From the NCBI RefSeq assembly GCF_004327335.1, contig NZ_QJUO01000001.1, positions 62,001 to 126,000 of the forward strand: 64,000 nt of DNA. The letters run 5' to 3'. The translations under genes and the position numbers were made by a program. Below the pieces are notes generated by a model that was not told the origin of the DNA, made no database searches, and saw nothing but the letters and a program-made list of their open reading frames with translations. This document shows positions 28,330 to 36,065 of this stretch, in pieces. Position 1 is the first letter of the stretch. Each line of letters starts with the position of its first letter. Source of the DNA: Stutzerimonas kirkiae. GTDB taxonomy: Bacteria; Pseudomonadota; Gammaproteobacteria; Pseudomonadales; Pseudomonadaceae.

Positions 28330-29531
28330 CTACCACAAAAGTGGCATGAATACGCACTGTAGCTTCCCAGAACCACGATTCCCTAAAGAGAACACAAGAA
28401 GTTCTGGCGGAGCAAATACTGATGTCGGAACGGATATCAGCACAACCCCAGAATCAATCTTGTACAGTGTCCAATTTACACCTGAGCTTGTTCCCAGGTT
28501 GCGCTTTGCCATATTTCCACCACCAGGAAAAATTAGCGCCAAGGAGTTTTTATTTCCGGTGAAGTAGGATATAGGGTTATTCTTTGTGAAACCCCACTCT
28601 TCAGTAGGCCTTCTGGAGTGAGGTTCATTCATCAGAAATGAAATCAGACTTACCCCATCATCACAGTCACTATCAGATGCCCCCATTTCTTGCAGGCATC
28701 CATATATGGTCTAAGCATTTCTGTACGTAGATGCAGGGGGTGATCAACAACCATAATGCGCTGATAGATTTTGCCTCTAATTATTCCTGTACGCTTATAA
28801 ATATACTCATTTCTTCCGTCGCCATTCACATCGACTGACACATACTCTAACTCCCCCCTCCCCCCCCATAAATCCGGTAATTTTTTAGAGCCGGGCAAAG
28901 AGGAAAATTCAATTTCTACTCGCCCACTAGAAAGCCAATTAGCAATATTTTCTCCAGTGCAAAAGCCCGGGCCATTCAGTGAATCAAGAGTTTCTTTGCA
29001 AACAACCGGATTTATTGATCCTGCCCCCTGAAAGAACCCCTCCGGTCTGGATTTTGAGAAAATCTCCTTGTTATCTGCCAACTCCGATACACGGACATCT
29101 TTACGCACATCAGAATAAAATTCGACCATTTCATGATCGCCTGCCTCGACTGAAAGAGAAAGACACATCCATAATACGCATGTAAGTCGAGCAGCAAATA
29201 GGCACAAACTGAAAAATGAGACAAATTTATCTTCTAATATTCCGCAAGAAATACAAACACCCTCCCATTTTCCACTACCAGAGAGAGCCTCATTTTTATT
29301 ACCACCAACGCACACACTCAAAAAACTTGCAACTGCATCAAAAAAATTACTTTTGAAGAATTTGACAAACGACAGCGTAACGAAAGCAGTAGACTCTCTG
29401 AACTGAGCCATAGATGTAGCAACAGTACTAGACTGCGCTATATATTCCCCTGTATTCACTACAACAACTGCACCATCAGTTCGTGATGCAACATGATCGG
29501 CAACCAGCCCAACCAAACTTGCAGTAGACAT
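28330..29531 (-). pseudogene. Unknown secreted/surface protein, frameshifted at a C5 run
   Basis: Two frames on one line. The first (29531 down to 28650) begins after AAGGAGGAATTAAG and contains a hydrophobic stretch around residues 100-125 and a VDVNGDGRNEYI calcium/FG-GAP-like loop. Its coding character breaks off at KKWG, and the other frame continues at once as ASDSDCDDGVSLISFLMNEP and on to the stop at 28330. The switch falls at five C on the plus strand (28680-28684). Reading through gives about 400 residues. It could be a mutation, a phase-variable tract, or a sequencing error. One base separates it from the stop of the gene before. No family recognised. Confidence 0.55.
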
Positions 29532-29532
29532 C

Positions 29533-30039
29533 TTAATTCCTCCTTAAACCAAGAAAAATGCATCCCAAGCACAAAGCAAAAACGCCCCACAGCGTGGCCG
29601 CCATGACTCGAAATACATCTCGACTACCTTGCATCATTTTTAACTCACAGTCCCTAGGTGTTTGGCACTTTCTCTCGCATAGAAAAACCCCACCCACACT
29701 ACAATCAAGCAAATTCTTACGATAGTACTCAAAGGAAATCCTCCTTCCAACGATAGATTTCTTTCCTCCCTCGATGGCCAAGGCTCCCTTCCTCACATAT
29801 AAACCAATCAACCCAGAAGATTCTCCAGAAACATATAAAATATATCCAGAAGACGACCCAAGACTTACCCTCTCCACCACTCCAACATCTTTGTGAACAG
29901 TATAATTTTGCTCCACGTCATGACCAAAAAAGCTCAAGCCATACATAACAACACCTAATACAAAAGATACCCAAGCCGCCCTAGCGGCCAAACTAAATCC
30001 AGAGAAACCTACAAAAGCCTCAATCAATTTTCGCAGCAT
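29533..30039 (-). CDS. Unknown two-TM membrane protein of the AT-rich operon
   Basis: 168 residues with membrane segments at about 21-40 and 147-165 and an exposed domain between them that holds four cysteines (DCSVGGVFLCERKCQTPRDC). ATG at 30039 follows GAGGGTTTAT; an earlier frame start at 30063 has no site. The next gene starts one base after this stop, so the two are translationally coupled. Gene order, a two-TM protein directly before a larger exported-looking protein, mirrors the 35194-35502/RTX pair further on. Function unknown. Confidence 0.6.
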   Translation of the reverse strand: MLRKLIEAFVGFSGFSLAARAAWVSFVLGVVMYGLSFFGHDVEQNYTVHKDVGVVERVSLGSSSGYILYVSGESSGLIGLYVRKGALAIEGGKKSIVGRRISFEYYRKNLLDCSVGGVFLCERKCQTPRDCELKMMQGSRDVFRVMAATLWGVFALCLGCIFLGLRRN

Positions 30040-30283
30040 ATAAACCCTCAGAATAAAAACCAATAAAACCCCAGAAACCCGAATATTTATCCAAACATCT
30101 CCTTGTCCGCATCAGAAATAATGAACGGCTTTGCGTTTGCCGGCTCTTACCTCCATTAACGCCAACATCCACGGAGACAGAGCGACGTTGCTTTACAGAG
30201 GAGGAGATAGTCCGCTGGAAATACACGGGGCTCAGCCCTGGCTGAATCGAACACATCAGAACGCCTCCACGACTCTGGAGATT
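30040..30283. other. Intergenic stretch without a supported gene
   Basis: Nothing convincing on either strand. Open frames here lack a ribosome site and show no family resemblance. Composition changes from AT-rich (left) to GC-rich (right) near 30130-30290, so an insertion boundary probably lies in this stretch. Confidence 0.4.
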
Positions 30284-30496
30284 TCAGATGACACGACCCG
30301 CCCCCCCCAACAACCGCTCGACTTCCTGCAAATACCCCTGAATCCCCTTTGCGATGGAATAGTCTTGGGCGCCACGCCGGGCTCTTTCACGTAATTCGAT
30401 ACCTTGCTGCGAACCCAGCGTGCGCTCCACCAGCGCCTCGCCATCGAAGAAATCCACCAGCCAGCCGTTGTCGCCATGGCGGATGACCTCGCGCAT
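30284..30496 (-). pseudogene. C-terminal fragment resembling a family-4 type glycosyltransferase
   Basis: About 70 codons reading REVIRHGDNGWLVDFFDGEALVERTL and ending GIQGYLQEVERLLG, the pattern of the nucleotide-sugar-binding C-terminal domain of GT-B glycosyltransferases. Everything before it is missing: the frame stops at 30496, exactly where a different remnant begins on the other strand. GC-rich, unlike the block to the left. A decayed leftover of an older gene order. Confidence 0.5.
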
Positions 30497-30623
30497 CGAC
30501 GAAGCCCTAGCCTACGCCTACCTGAGCGCCGCGACCGACTTCCAGATCTCACAGGTCGTCGACCGTACCAAAGGCATCAACGCGATGATCCGTAAAGCGG
30601 ACTTCGTCGAGTTCGATGAGTAA
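30495..30623 (+). pseudogene. C-terminal fragment, possibly of an acetamidase/formamidase-family protein
   Basis: Codons from 30495 read DEALAYAYLSAATDFQISQVV and end KADFVEFDE with a stop at 30621, followed by a good terminator. I recall this tail from acetamidase/formamidase-type proteins, but the match is from memory and short. The 5' part is absent, replaced by the glycosyltransferase remnant. Confidence 0.35.
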
Positions 30624-30693
30624 GGCCCGCCACGCCTCCACGACCGAACGGAACACAACCTGATCGACCCCATTCGCGGCATGCCCACGAACA

Positions 30694-30728
30694 AGACAGA
30701 AGGCCGGCATATCGCCGGCCTTCTGTCT
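30694..30728. terminator. Bidirectional terminator hairpin
   Basis: Perfect 15-base arms (AGACAGAAGGCCGGC at 30694-30708, GCCGGCCTTCTGTCT at 30714-30728) with a five-base loop and TTTCC on the plus side. Serves the broken plus-strand gene ending at 30623 and lies ten bases beyond the RTX stop (30738) on the minus strand. Confidence 0.8.
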
Positions 30729-30737
30729 TTCCTCCCC

Positions 30738-33700
30738 TCACTGCCAGTTGGCGGCAATCACCACATCGAGCTGCGCTCGCTGGTCAGGCGTCATGGCCGA
30801 CTCCCCACTGGCGGGAACGGCAAACGCCGCCATGGCATCGACCAGCACCTGGACCTGGCTGTCGAGCAGGGTGCGGCCATCGGCGGCAGCGATCTGCTCG
30901 ATACGGTAGCTGCTGCCAGTGAACCAGTTCTCCAAGGTAATTTTGTCATCAGCCCCCACAATGCTGACTTCGAGGCTATTGCCAGCGCGACGGAGCCAGA
31001 GGTCATCGCTGTTGATACCATTGCCGAACACCAACTTGTCCGTGCCACCGTAGTCAGTGATCGAGTCCTGACCATCGCCTCGGTTGAACAGATAAGTGTC
31101 CCGGGCATAGCCCGCGACAATGACGTCGTTACCTCGACCACCAGAAATCGTGTTCTTGTTTGAACTGCTGTTATGCGTGTAGTCAACCTGGATTCGATCA
31201 TCACCCTCACCACCTTCAATGGTGTTATCGGCGTAGTAGCTGTAGGTGATGCTGTCGTTACCCTCTCCACCCAGCAGGGTGTTGGTGCCACGGCCAATAC
31301 TGGCGAGTGTGTCATCACCAGCACCTGCTGTGATCGTTACGCCCGCATCAAACCCAACCAGCGTATCGGCTTCTTCTGTTCCATAAATAATGTGACCCAG
31401 TTCTGTCAGTTGCCCAGCCAACAATTTATGACCATCGGAGAACTCTACACTTTCGATCTGGTAACCGGCCGAGGAATACCAGTTCTTGACCGTGAGCTGA
31501 TCGGTGTTGGTACTGCCCGAGGCATCCTTGACTCTGATGATCAGATCATTGCCCTTGCGGGAGACGAACAAATCCTCCTGGGTAATTCCTTCACCAAACA
31601 CCAACTTGTCCGTACCACCGTAGTCGGTGATCAAGTCCTGACCATCACCCCGGTTGAATAGATAAGTGTCCTGGGCATCGCCCGCGACAATGACATCGTT
31701 ACCTCGGCCACCAGAAATCGTGTTCTGGTAGGAAGAGCCGTAGTACGTCCTATCAACCTGAATACGATCATCACCCTCACCACCTTCGATGGTGTTGTTG
31801 GCGTAATAGCTGTAAGTGATGCTGTCGTTGCCTCCTCCTCCCAGCAGAGTGTTGGTACCGCTGCCCTGGTCGATGATGATGTCGTCGCCGGCGCCGCCGT
31901 CGATGGTGTCGCTACCGTAGGTGTCGGTGATGGTGTCATTGCCGTCACCACCATAGACCATGGCGTTGTTATTACCCGAGTAGATGGTGTCATCACCCGC
32001 CTTACCATCGACGTACGAACTATCTGCCCACAAGGTGATTCTGTCAGCGACCTCCGTTCCGGTTACGGACAGATCACCCACTTCCTTGGCAGTCAGAACA
32101 GTGCCATCGACAAACTCGAAGGTTTCGATCCGGTAGCCTGCATTGTCCCAACCGATGATGGTGATCTGATCGACAGACTCCGGATTGGCTGAATCCAGTA
32201 CCTCGACCAGCAGGTTGGTTCCGGAACGGCTGACAACCAGATCACTCAGAGCAATCCCTTCACCAAACACCAACTTGTCCGTGCCGCCCTGATCGGTAAT
32301 CGAATCCTGACCATCACCTCGGCTGAACAGGTAGGTGTCCTTGCCATAACCGGCCACGATCACATCGTCACCACGCCCTCCCGAGATCGTATTGACCTGC
32401 GAGGTATAGGTATACCGGGCACTGTCGATCTGTATTCGGTCGTCACCCTCACCACCTTCGATGGTGTTGTTGGCGTAATAGCTGTAAGTGATGCTGTCGT
32501 TGCCTTCTCCTCCCAGCAGGGTGTTGGTACCACTACCCTGGTCGATGATGATGTCGTCGCCGGCGCCGCCGTCGATGGTGTCGCTACCGTAGGTGTCGGT
32601 GATGGTGTCATTGCCATCGCCGCCATATACCGTGGCGTTATTGGTGCCGGAATAGATGATGTCATCGCCATCCTTGCCGTCGGCCCATGTGGCGTCCGAC
32701 CACAAGGTCAGCGTTTCACTCGCTTCGCTGCCGGTCATGGCCAGATTGGTCAGTTCCTGGGCCGAGACTGTCGTGCCATCGGCCAGTTCGAAAGTCTCGA
32801 TCCGGTAGCCTGCATTGTCCCAACCGATGATGGTGATCTGATCGACAGACTCCGGATTGGCTGAATCCAGTACCTCGACCAGCAGGTTGGTTCCGGAACG
32901 GCTGACAACCAGATCACTCAGAGCAATCCCTTCACCAAACACCAACTTGTCCGTGCCGCCCTGATCGGTAATCGAATCCTGACCATCACCTCGGCTGAAC
33001 AGGTAGGTGTCCTTGCCATAACCGGCCACGATCACATCGTCACCACGCCCTCCCGAGATCGTATTGACCTGCGAGGTATAGGTATACCGGGCACTGTCGA
33101 TCTGTATTCGGTCGTCACCCTCACCACCGTCGATGGTGTTGTTGGCGGAGTAGCTGTAGGTGATGCTGTCGTTGCCTTCCCCTCCCAGCAGGGTGTTGGT
33201 ACCACTACCCTGGTCGATGATGATGTCGTCACCGGCGCCGCCGTCGATAAACTCATTACCACTACCGCCAGTAATTATGTCATCACCACCTAGCCCGTAT
33301 ATTCGAGAGACGGCTCCAGTTACAATACTTTCGCCCTTGCTAGTACCTATTTGAGAACTACCGATCTCCCCAAATAAAGCCAAAAGTTGCTCAAAGTCAC
33401 TGCCTTTTTGATCGCTTGCAGCAACAATACTAGTCACTGCTGACGTTGCAATAAAATTACCACTTAATGCGGCCTCCAGAAAAGCCAATACATCCTTAGC
33501 CTGGTGCTCGGAGACTTCAAAGATGCCCTTGACGCTATTTAGTAGACGTTCAATATCTAGGCGCCCATTCGACAATCCTTCAGACCAGATAAAGGAAATA
33601 TCCAATTGAGACTTTGCAAAACCACCTAGCAAGCCTTGCTCGACATAGGTGAGCAAAGCACCATACGCTTGGTTTAATAAGGAAAAAGCATTAGGCCCCG

Positions 33701-35192
33701 TTCCCCCGTTATAGGAGTCAGCAAGAAATTTCTCTATCGCTGCGACCTTTCTAAGGTCTCCCAGATAAGATGAGCTACCGCTTGAATCTTGCACGCCCGC
33801 CCATGTATAGACCAAGATATCGAGTAATCCTGCACGATCTTGTTCGCTAGCAGCCAGATATCTTTTGACGAGATCTTTTAACTCGCCTGATTCGTCCCTC
33901 GCCATAGCCTGATGCAGGCTATGTACATTACCAAACCCGGCTAAGTCTGGTAGTGCCTTAATATCTTCATCAATTTCGATGATTTCAACGCTTTGGGTGT
34001 TGGTAGCATCAGTCGAAAACCAAACGTCAGTCATCTCACGGATGTGACCATCCACTGTTTGATACGAGCCGACAAGGCGATGTTGGTTTCCATTTTCATC
34101 AATAAAACTAGAGTTCGAGTATGTGGTGCTCAGGCTTTTGATTCCCAACTCATCGAGACTGACCAGCTCTCCTTCGTCTACAGATGCATTGCTATTTAGA
34201 TCCCTCCATACTCTTAATTTATGAAACGCCTCATCCGAGGAGTCTATCTTGTCATCTTTATTGGAGTCCAAAGATACAAGCGCTGAAAAGCCATGATTGG
34301 CGACATTCCCATTTGGCAACTCTGAATAGCTGCCAAAAAGCTCTTTTCCGTTCGTTATCTTTCCGTCGCCATCGCGATCCCAGACTAGCAGGCCATCGTC
34401 TCTCCCGACCCACCCGGTGTTCTCGCTGAAGCCATTATCATCATGGTCGAAATAGATTTTCTGGCCAAGTGCGAGGGTCTCCACCCCATCTCCATCAAGA
34501 TCCAGTATCAATGGACTTATAGCGCTCTCAGCTCTTTTGAAAAGATCCTTTAGCTTATCCTTTAAAACCTCTAAAGGCTTTCCTATATAGTCATCCCAAA
34601 AATCACCTAAAGCATCGGATGCATTGTCGATCAGCTCCCCAATCTCATCCAATGCTTTACTATAAGAATCTTCCAGGTCGTTACCTTGGGAGATAGCTTT
34701 ATCCATGACATCTTCAAAACTGTCCTTAACACCAGAAATAAGTTCATCCGCGAACCCACCTATATCGTTTACCCCTTGCCTTAATGCTTCGCCCTCCAAT
34801 AGATCAATAAGCTTTTTAGCTTGCTGTGCAAGTGCCTCGGCTAACTCGCCGCCAATGAATCCTCCTGCTGACTCCAGTTCGGATGGCAAAGGCCCCGGGT
34901 CTGGTAAATTTTCCCTCCAATATCTCTGCTCCTCCAAACTGACAGGTGATAATCCTTCTTGCGCCAATTTTTCATTTATGCCCTTCCACGCATCATCTAT
35001 GGTTCCAGGAGTTAGAGCGTCTACAAGTTGCCCCCTCCTGAAATCATTCATAGTATTTTCAATTGGGCTTGGCTTCCCACTATTATCTCCAAGCAAGCTA
35101 TTGATAGCTTCATTAGCCCAATAAGCCTTGGCGTCAACAAGTCGCTGAGCGCTAATCAAATCTGACTCAATTATTTCGCCCCTTTTACTCAT
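30738..35192 (-). CDS. RTX protein, type I secretion substrate, with FrpC-like calcium module
   Basis: 1484 residues, very acidic. Residues 1-222: unique, helical. 226-400: a calcium-loop module like that of FrpC (PLILDLDGDGVETL, DDGLLVWDRDGDGKI, ELFG). About 410-620: a conserved helical region of large RTX proteins (LPDLAGFGNVHSLHQAM). 620-1484: RTX nonapeptides (GGEGNDSI, GGAGDDII) in four long units, each with a haemolysin-related beta insert. No signal peptide, lipase, protease or acylation domain is evident. The C-terminal end fits an HlyB/HlyD substrate, and those genes lie upstream on the same strand. ATG at 35192, after AGGAG inside the previous gene, one base past its stop. The N-terminal half is AT-rich, the repeats GC-rich. 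Toxin/bacteriocin or adhesin are both possible. Confidence 0.85.
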   Translation of the reverse strand: MSKRGEIIESDLISAQRLVDAKAYWANEAINSLLGDNSGKPSPIENTMNDFRRGQLVDALTPGTIDDAWKGINEKLAQEGLSPVSLEEQRYWRENLPDPGPLPSELESAGGFIGGELAEALAQQAKKLIDLLEGEALRQGVNDIGGFADELISGVKDSFEDVMDKAISQGNDLEDSYSKALDEIGELIDNASDALGDFWDDYIGKPLEVLKDKLKDLFKRAESAISPLILDLDGDGVETLALGQKIYFDHDDNGFSENTGWVGRDDGLLVWDRDGDGKITNGKELFGSYSELPNGNVANHGFSALVSLDSNKDDKIDSSDEAFHKLRVWRDLNSNASVDEGELVSLDELGIKSLSTTYSNSSFIDENGNQHRLVGSYQTVDGHIREMTDVWFSTDATNTQSVEIIEIDEDIKALPDLAGFGNVHSLHQAMARDESGELKDLVKRYLAASEQDRAGLLDILVYTWAGVQDSSGSSSYLGDLRKVAAIEKFLADSYNGGTGPNAFSLLNQAYGALLTYVEQGLLGGFAKSQLDISFIWSEGLSNGRLDIERLLNSVKGIFEVSEHQAKDVLAFLEAALSGNFIATSAVTSIVAASDQKGSDFEQLLALFGEIGSSQIGTSKGESIVTGAVSRIYGLGGDDIITGGSGNEFIDGGAGDDIIIDQGSGTNTLLGGEGNDSITYSYSANNTIDGGEGDDRIQIDSARYTYTSQVNTISGGRGDDVIVAGYGKDTYLFSRGDGQDSITDQGGTDKLVFGEGIALSDLVVSRSGTNLLVEVLDSANPESVDQITIIGWDNAGYRIETFELADGTTVSAQELTNLAMTGSEASETLTLWSDATWADGKDGDDIIYSGTNNATVYGGDGNDTITDTYGSDTIDGGAGDDIIIDQGSGTNTLLGGEGNDSITYSYYANNTIEGGEGDDRIQIDSARYTYTSQVNTISGGRGDDVIVAGYGKDTYLFSRGDGQDSITDQGGTDKLVFGEGIALSDLVVSRSGTNLLVEVLDSANPESVDQITIIGWDNAGYRIETFEFVDGTVLTAKEVGDLSVTGTEVADRITLWADSSYVDGKAGDDTIYSGNNNAMVYGGDGNDTITDTYGSDTIDGGAGDDIIIDQGSGTNTLLGGGGNDSITYSYYANNTIEGGEGDDRIQVDRTYYGSSYQNTISGGRGNDVIVAGDAQDTYLFNRGDGQDLITDYGGTDKLVFGEGITQEDLFVSRKGNDLIIRVKDASGSTNTDQLTVKNWYSSAGYQIESVEFSDGHKLLAGQLTELGHIIYGTEEADTLVGFDAGVTITAGAGDDTLASIGRGTNTLLGGEGNDSITYSYYADNTIEGGEGDDRIQVDYTHNSSSNKNTISGGRGNDVIVAGYARDTYLFNRGDGQDSITDYGGTDKLVFGNGINSDDLWLRRAGNSLEVSIVGADDKITLENWFTGSSYRIEQIAAADGRTLLDSQVQVLVDAMAAFAVPASGESAMTPDQRAQLDVVIAANWQ
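32129..32456. repeat. 328-base exact repeat within the RTX gene, copy 2 (in gene order)
   Basis: Identical by eye to 32801-33128, exactly 672 bases (224 codons) away, while flanking parts of the same units differ. Third unit follows at the same 672-base period, fourth after 570 bases. Suggests recent duplication or gene conversion. Confidence 0.85.
32801..33128. repeat. 328-base exact repeat within the RTX gene, copy 1 (in gene order)
   Basis: Partner of 32129-32456. Both encode the same run from RYTYTSQVNTISGGRGDD to IIGWDNAGYRIE. Confidence 0.85.
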
Positions 35193-35193
35193 G

Positions 35194-35502
35194 TTAGCGT
35201 CTCCTAGCAAATGTAAATATCCCTAAAAACACAGTAAGCAAGACAAATGAAAATCCTATTTTTATTCTCAAAAAGAAATCATCAATTCCTTTCGCAACTG
35301 AGGTGGCTTTTATGACTGCATTTTGTTGCTCTATGGTGAGGCTCTCTTTCCCCAGTTTTTGAATGTACTCCTTGGCCGGGTTCTTGTCTGAAAACCGGTA
35401 TTCTCTAACAAAATAATCATTTGCAAAATCAAGTAGCAGCAGCCCTATCCCCAGAGAAAAAAACCAGCACCCCAGAAGTAACAGATTCTTCCTGCGAAAC
35501 AT
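35194..35502 (-). CDS. Small two-TM protein beside RTX gene, candidate immunity protein (copy 2)
   Basis: 102 residues: N-terminal membrane segment (LLLLGCWFFSLGIGLLLLDFA), an exposed stretch of about 50 residues, C-terminal membrane segment (FSFVLLTVFLGIFTF) and basic end. Clearly related to the 35607-35960 product: both share GLLLLD, EY, NPA-EY, GK, an IK step, KG-D and F-K. ATG at 35502 follows GGAG by five bases; a GTG two codons earlier would overlap the ribosome site. The stop is one base from the RTX ATG and its last codons carry the RTX ribosome site, so the two proteins are made together. AT-rich. Immunity is inferred from position, size and topology. Confidence 0.65.
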   Translation of the reverse strand: MFRRKNLLLLGCWFFSLGIGLLLLDFANDYFVREYRFSDKNPAKEYIQKLGKESLTIEQQNAVIKATSVAKGIDDFFLRIKIGFSFVLLTVFLGIFTFARRR

Positions 35503-35606
35503 ATTCACTCCAAGTCAAATTAAATGACCATTAAAGATTAACCGTTCATAGAAAAGGTAGTGGATTTATTTGCGAGCTTTACCCGCTGAACCTGCCCATT
35601 TTTCAA

Positions 35607-35960
35607 TTACTCGTATCGTCTTCGATTATTTCTTTCCTTCTGCTCATGCTGGGAGCTCGCTCTAGATAACAATAGCAAGGCGATATATAAAGTCAGAACC
35701 CCTATCGAAAGCCATACTTTGTATTTGAAAAATAGTTCATCGAATCCTTTCAGCACAGCGACATACTTAATTAGCGCATCTCGCTGCTTGATTGAAGGAG
35801 GTGTCTTCCCGATTTCTTTTAAGTATTCCAGGGCAGGGTTTTGTTCTGATAAGGTGTACTCCTTTTTTATATATTCCTTTGCCGCATCAAGCAATAGAAG
35901 TCCTGCCCCCCAAGAAAACAAAAAAACAAATATGAGTAAGAGTTTCTTATTGCGGGTCAT
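35607..35960 (-). CDS. Small two-TM protein, paralogue of neighbour, candidate immunity protein (copy 1)
   Basis: 117 residues. Same plan as its neighbour: membrane segments at about 5-27 and 82-99 around an exposed EYTLSEQNPALEYLKEIGK region, then a charged tail. ATG at 35960 with GGAGAAAGC upstream. Lies 98 bases before the second copy and 105 bases after the hlyD stop, in the same direction. No known family recognised; alternatives to immunity are a secretion accessory or a holin-like protein. Confidence 0.65.
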   Translation of the reverse strand: MTRNKKLLLIFVFLFSWGAGLLLLDAAKEYIKKEYTLSEQNPALEYLKEIGKTPPSIKQRDALIKYVAVLKGFDELFFKYKVWLSIGVLTLYIALLLLSRASSQHEQKERNNRRRYE

Positions 35961-36065
35961 GCTTTCTCCATTTGGAAGTAGTGTTGACTATCATGATGTT
36001 TGGTTCGTCGTTTGTGGCTGACCATATATAGCGCTTGCAATTTCCTCTTTGCGATGCATAATTAA

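Noticed and set aside
28330..28686. Separate gene starting at the ATG at 28686
   Set aside because: No ribosome site, and its first codons lie at the frame break of the upstream frame, so a frameshifted single gene is simpler.
30020..30256. Minus-strand frame before the 30039 gene
   Set aside because: Overlaps the start of the two-TM gene out of frame, no ribosome site, no recognisable protein.
31272..33260. CRISPR-like or satellite array
   Set aside because: The periodic sequence is a single open RTX coding frame with nonapeptide calcium repeats.
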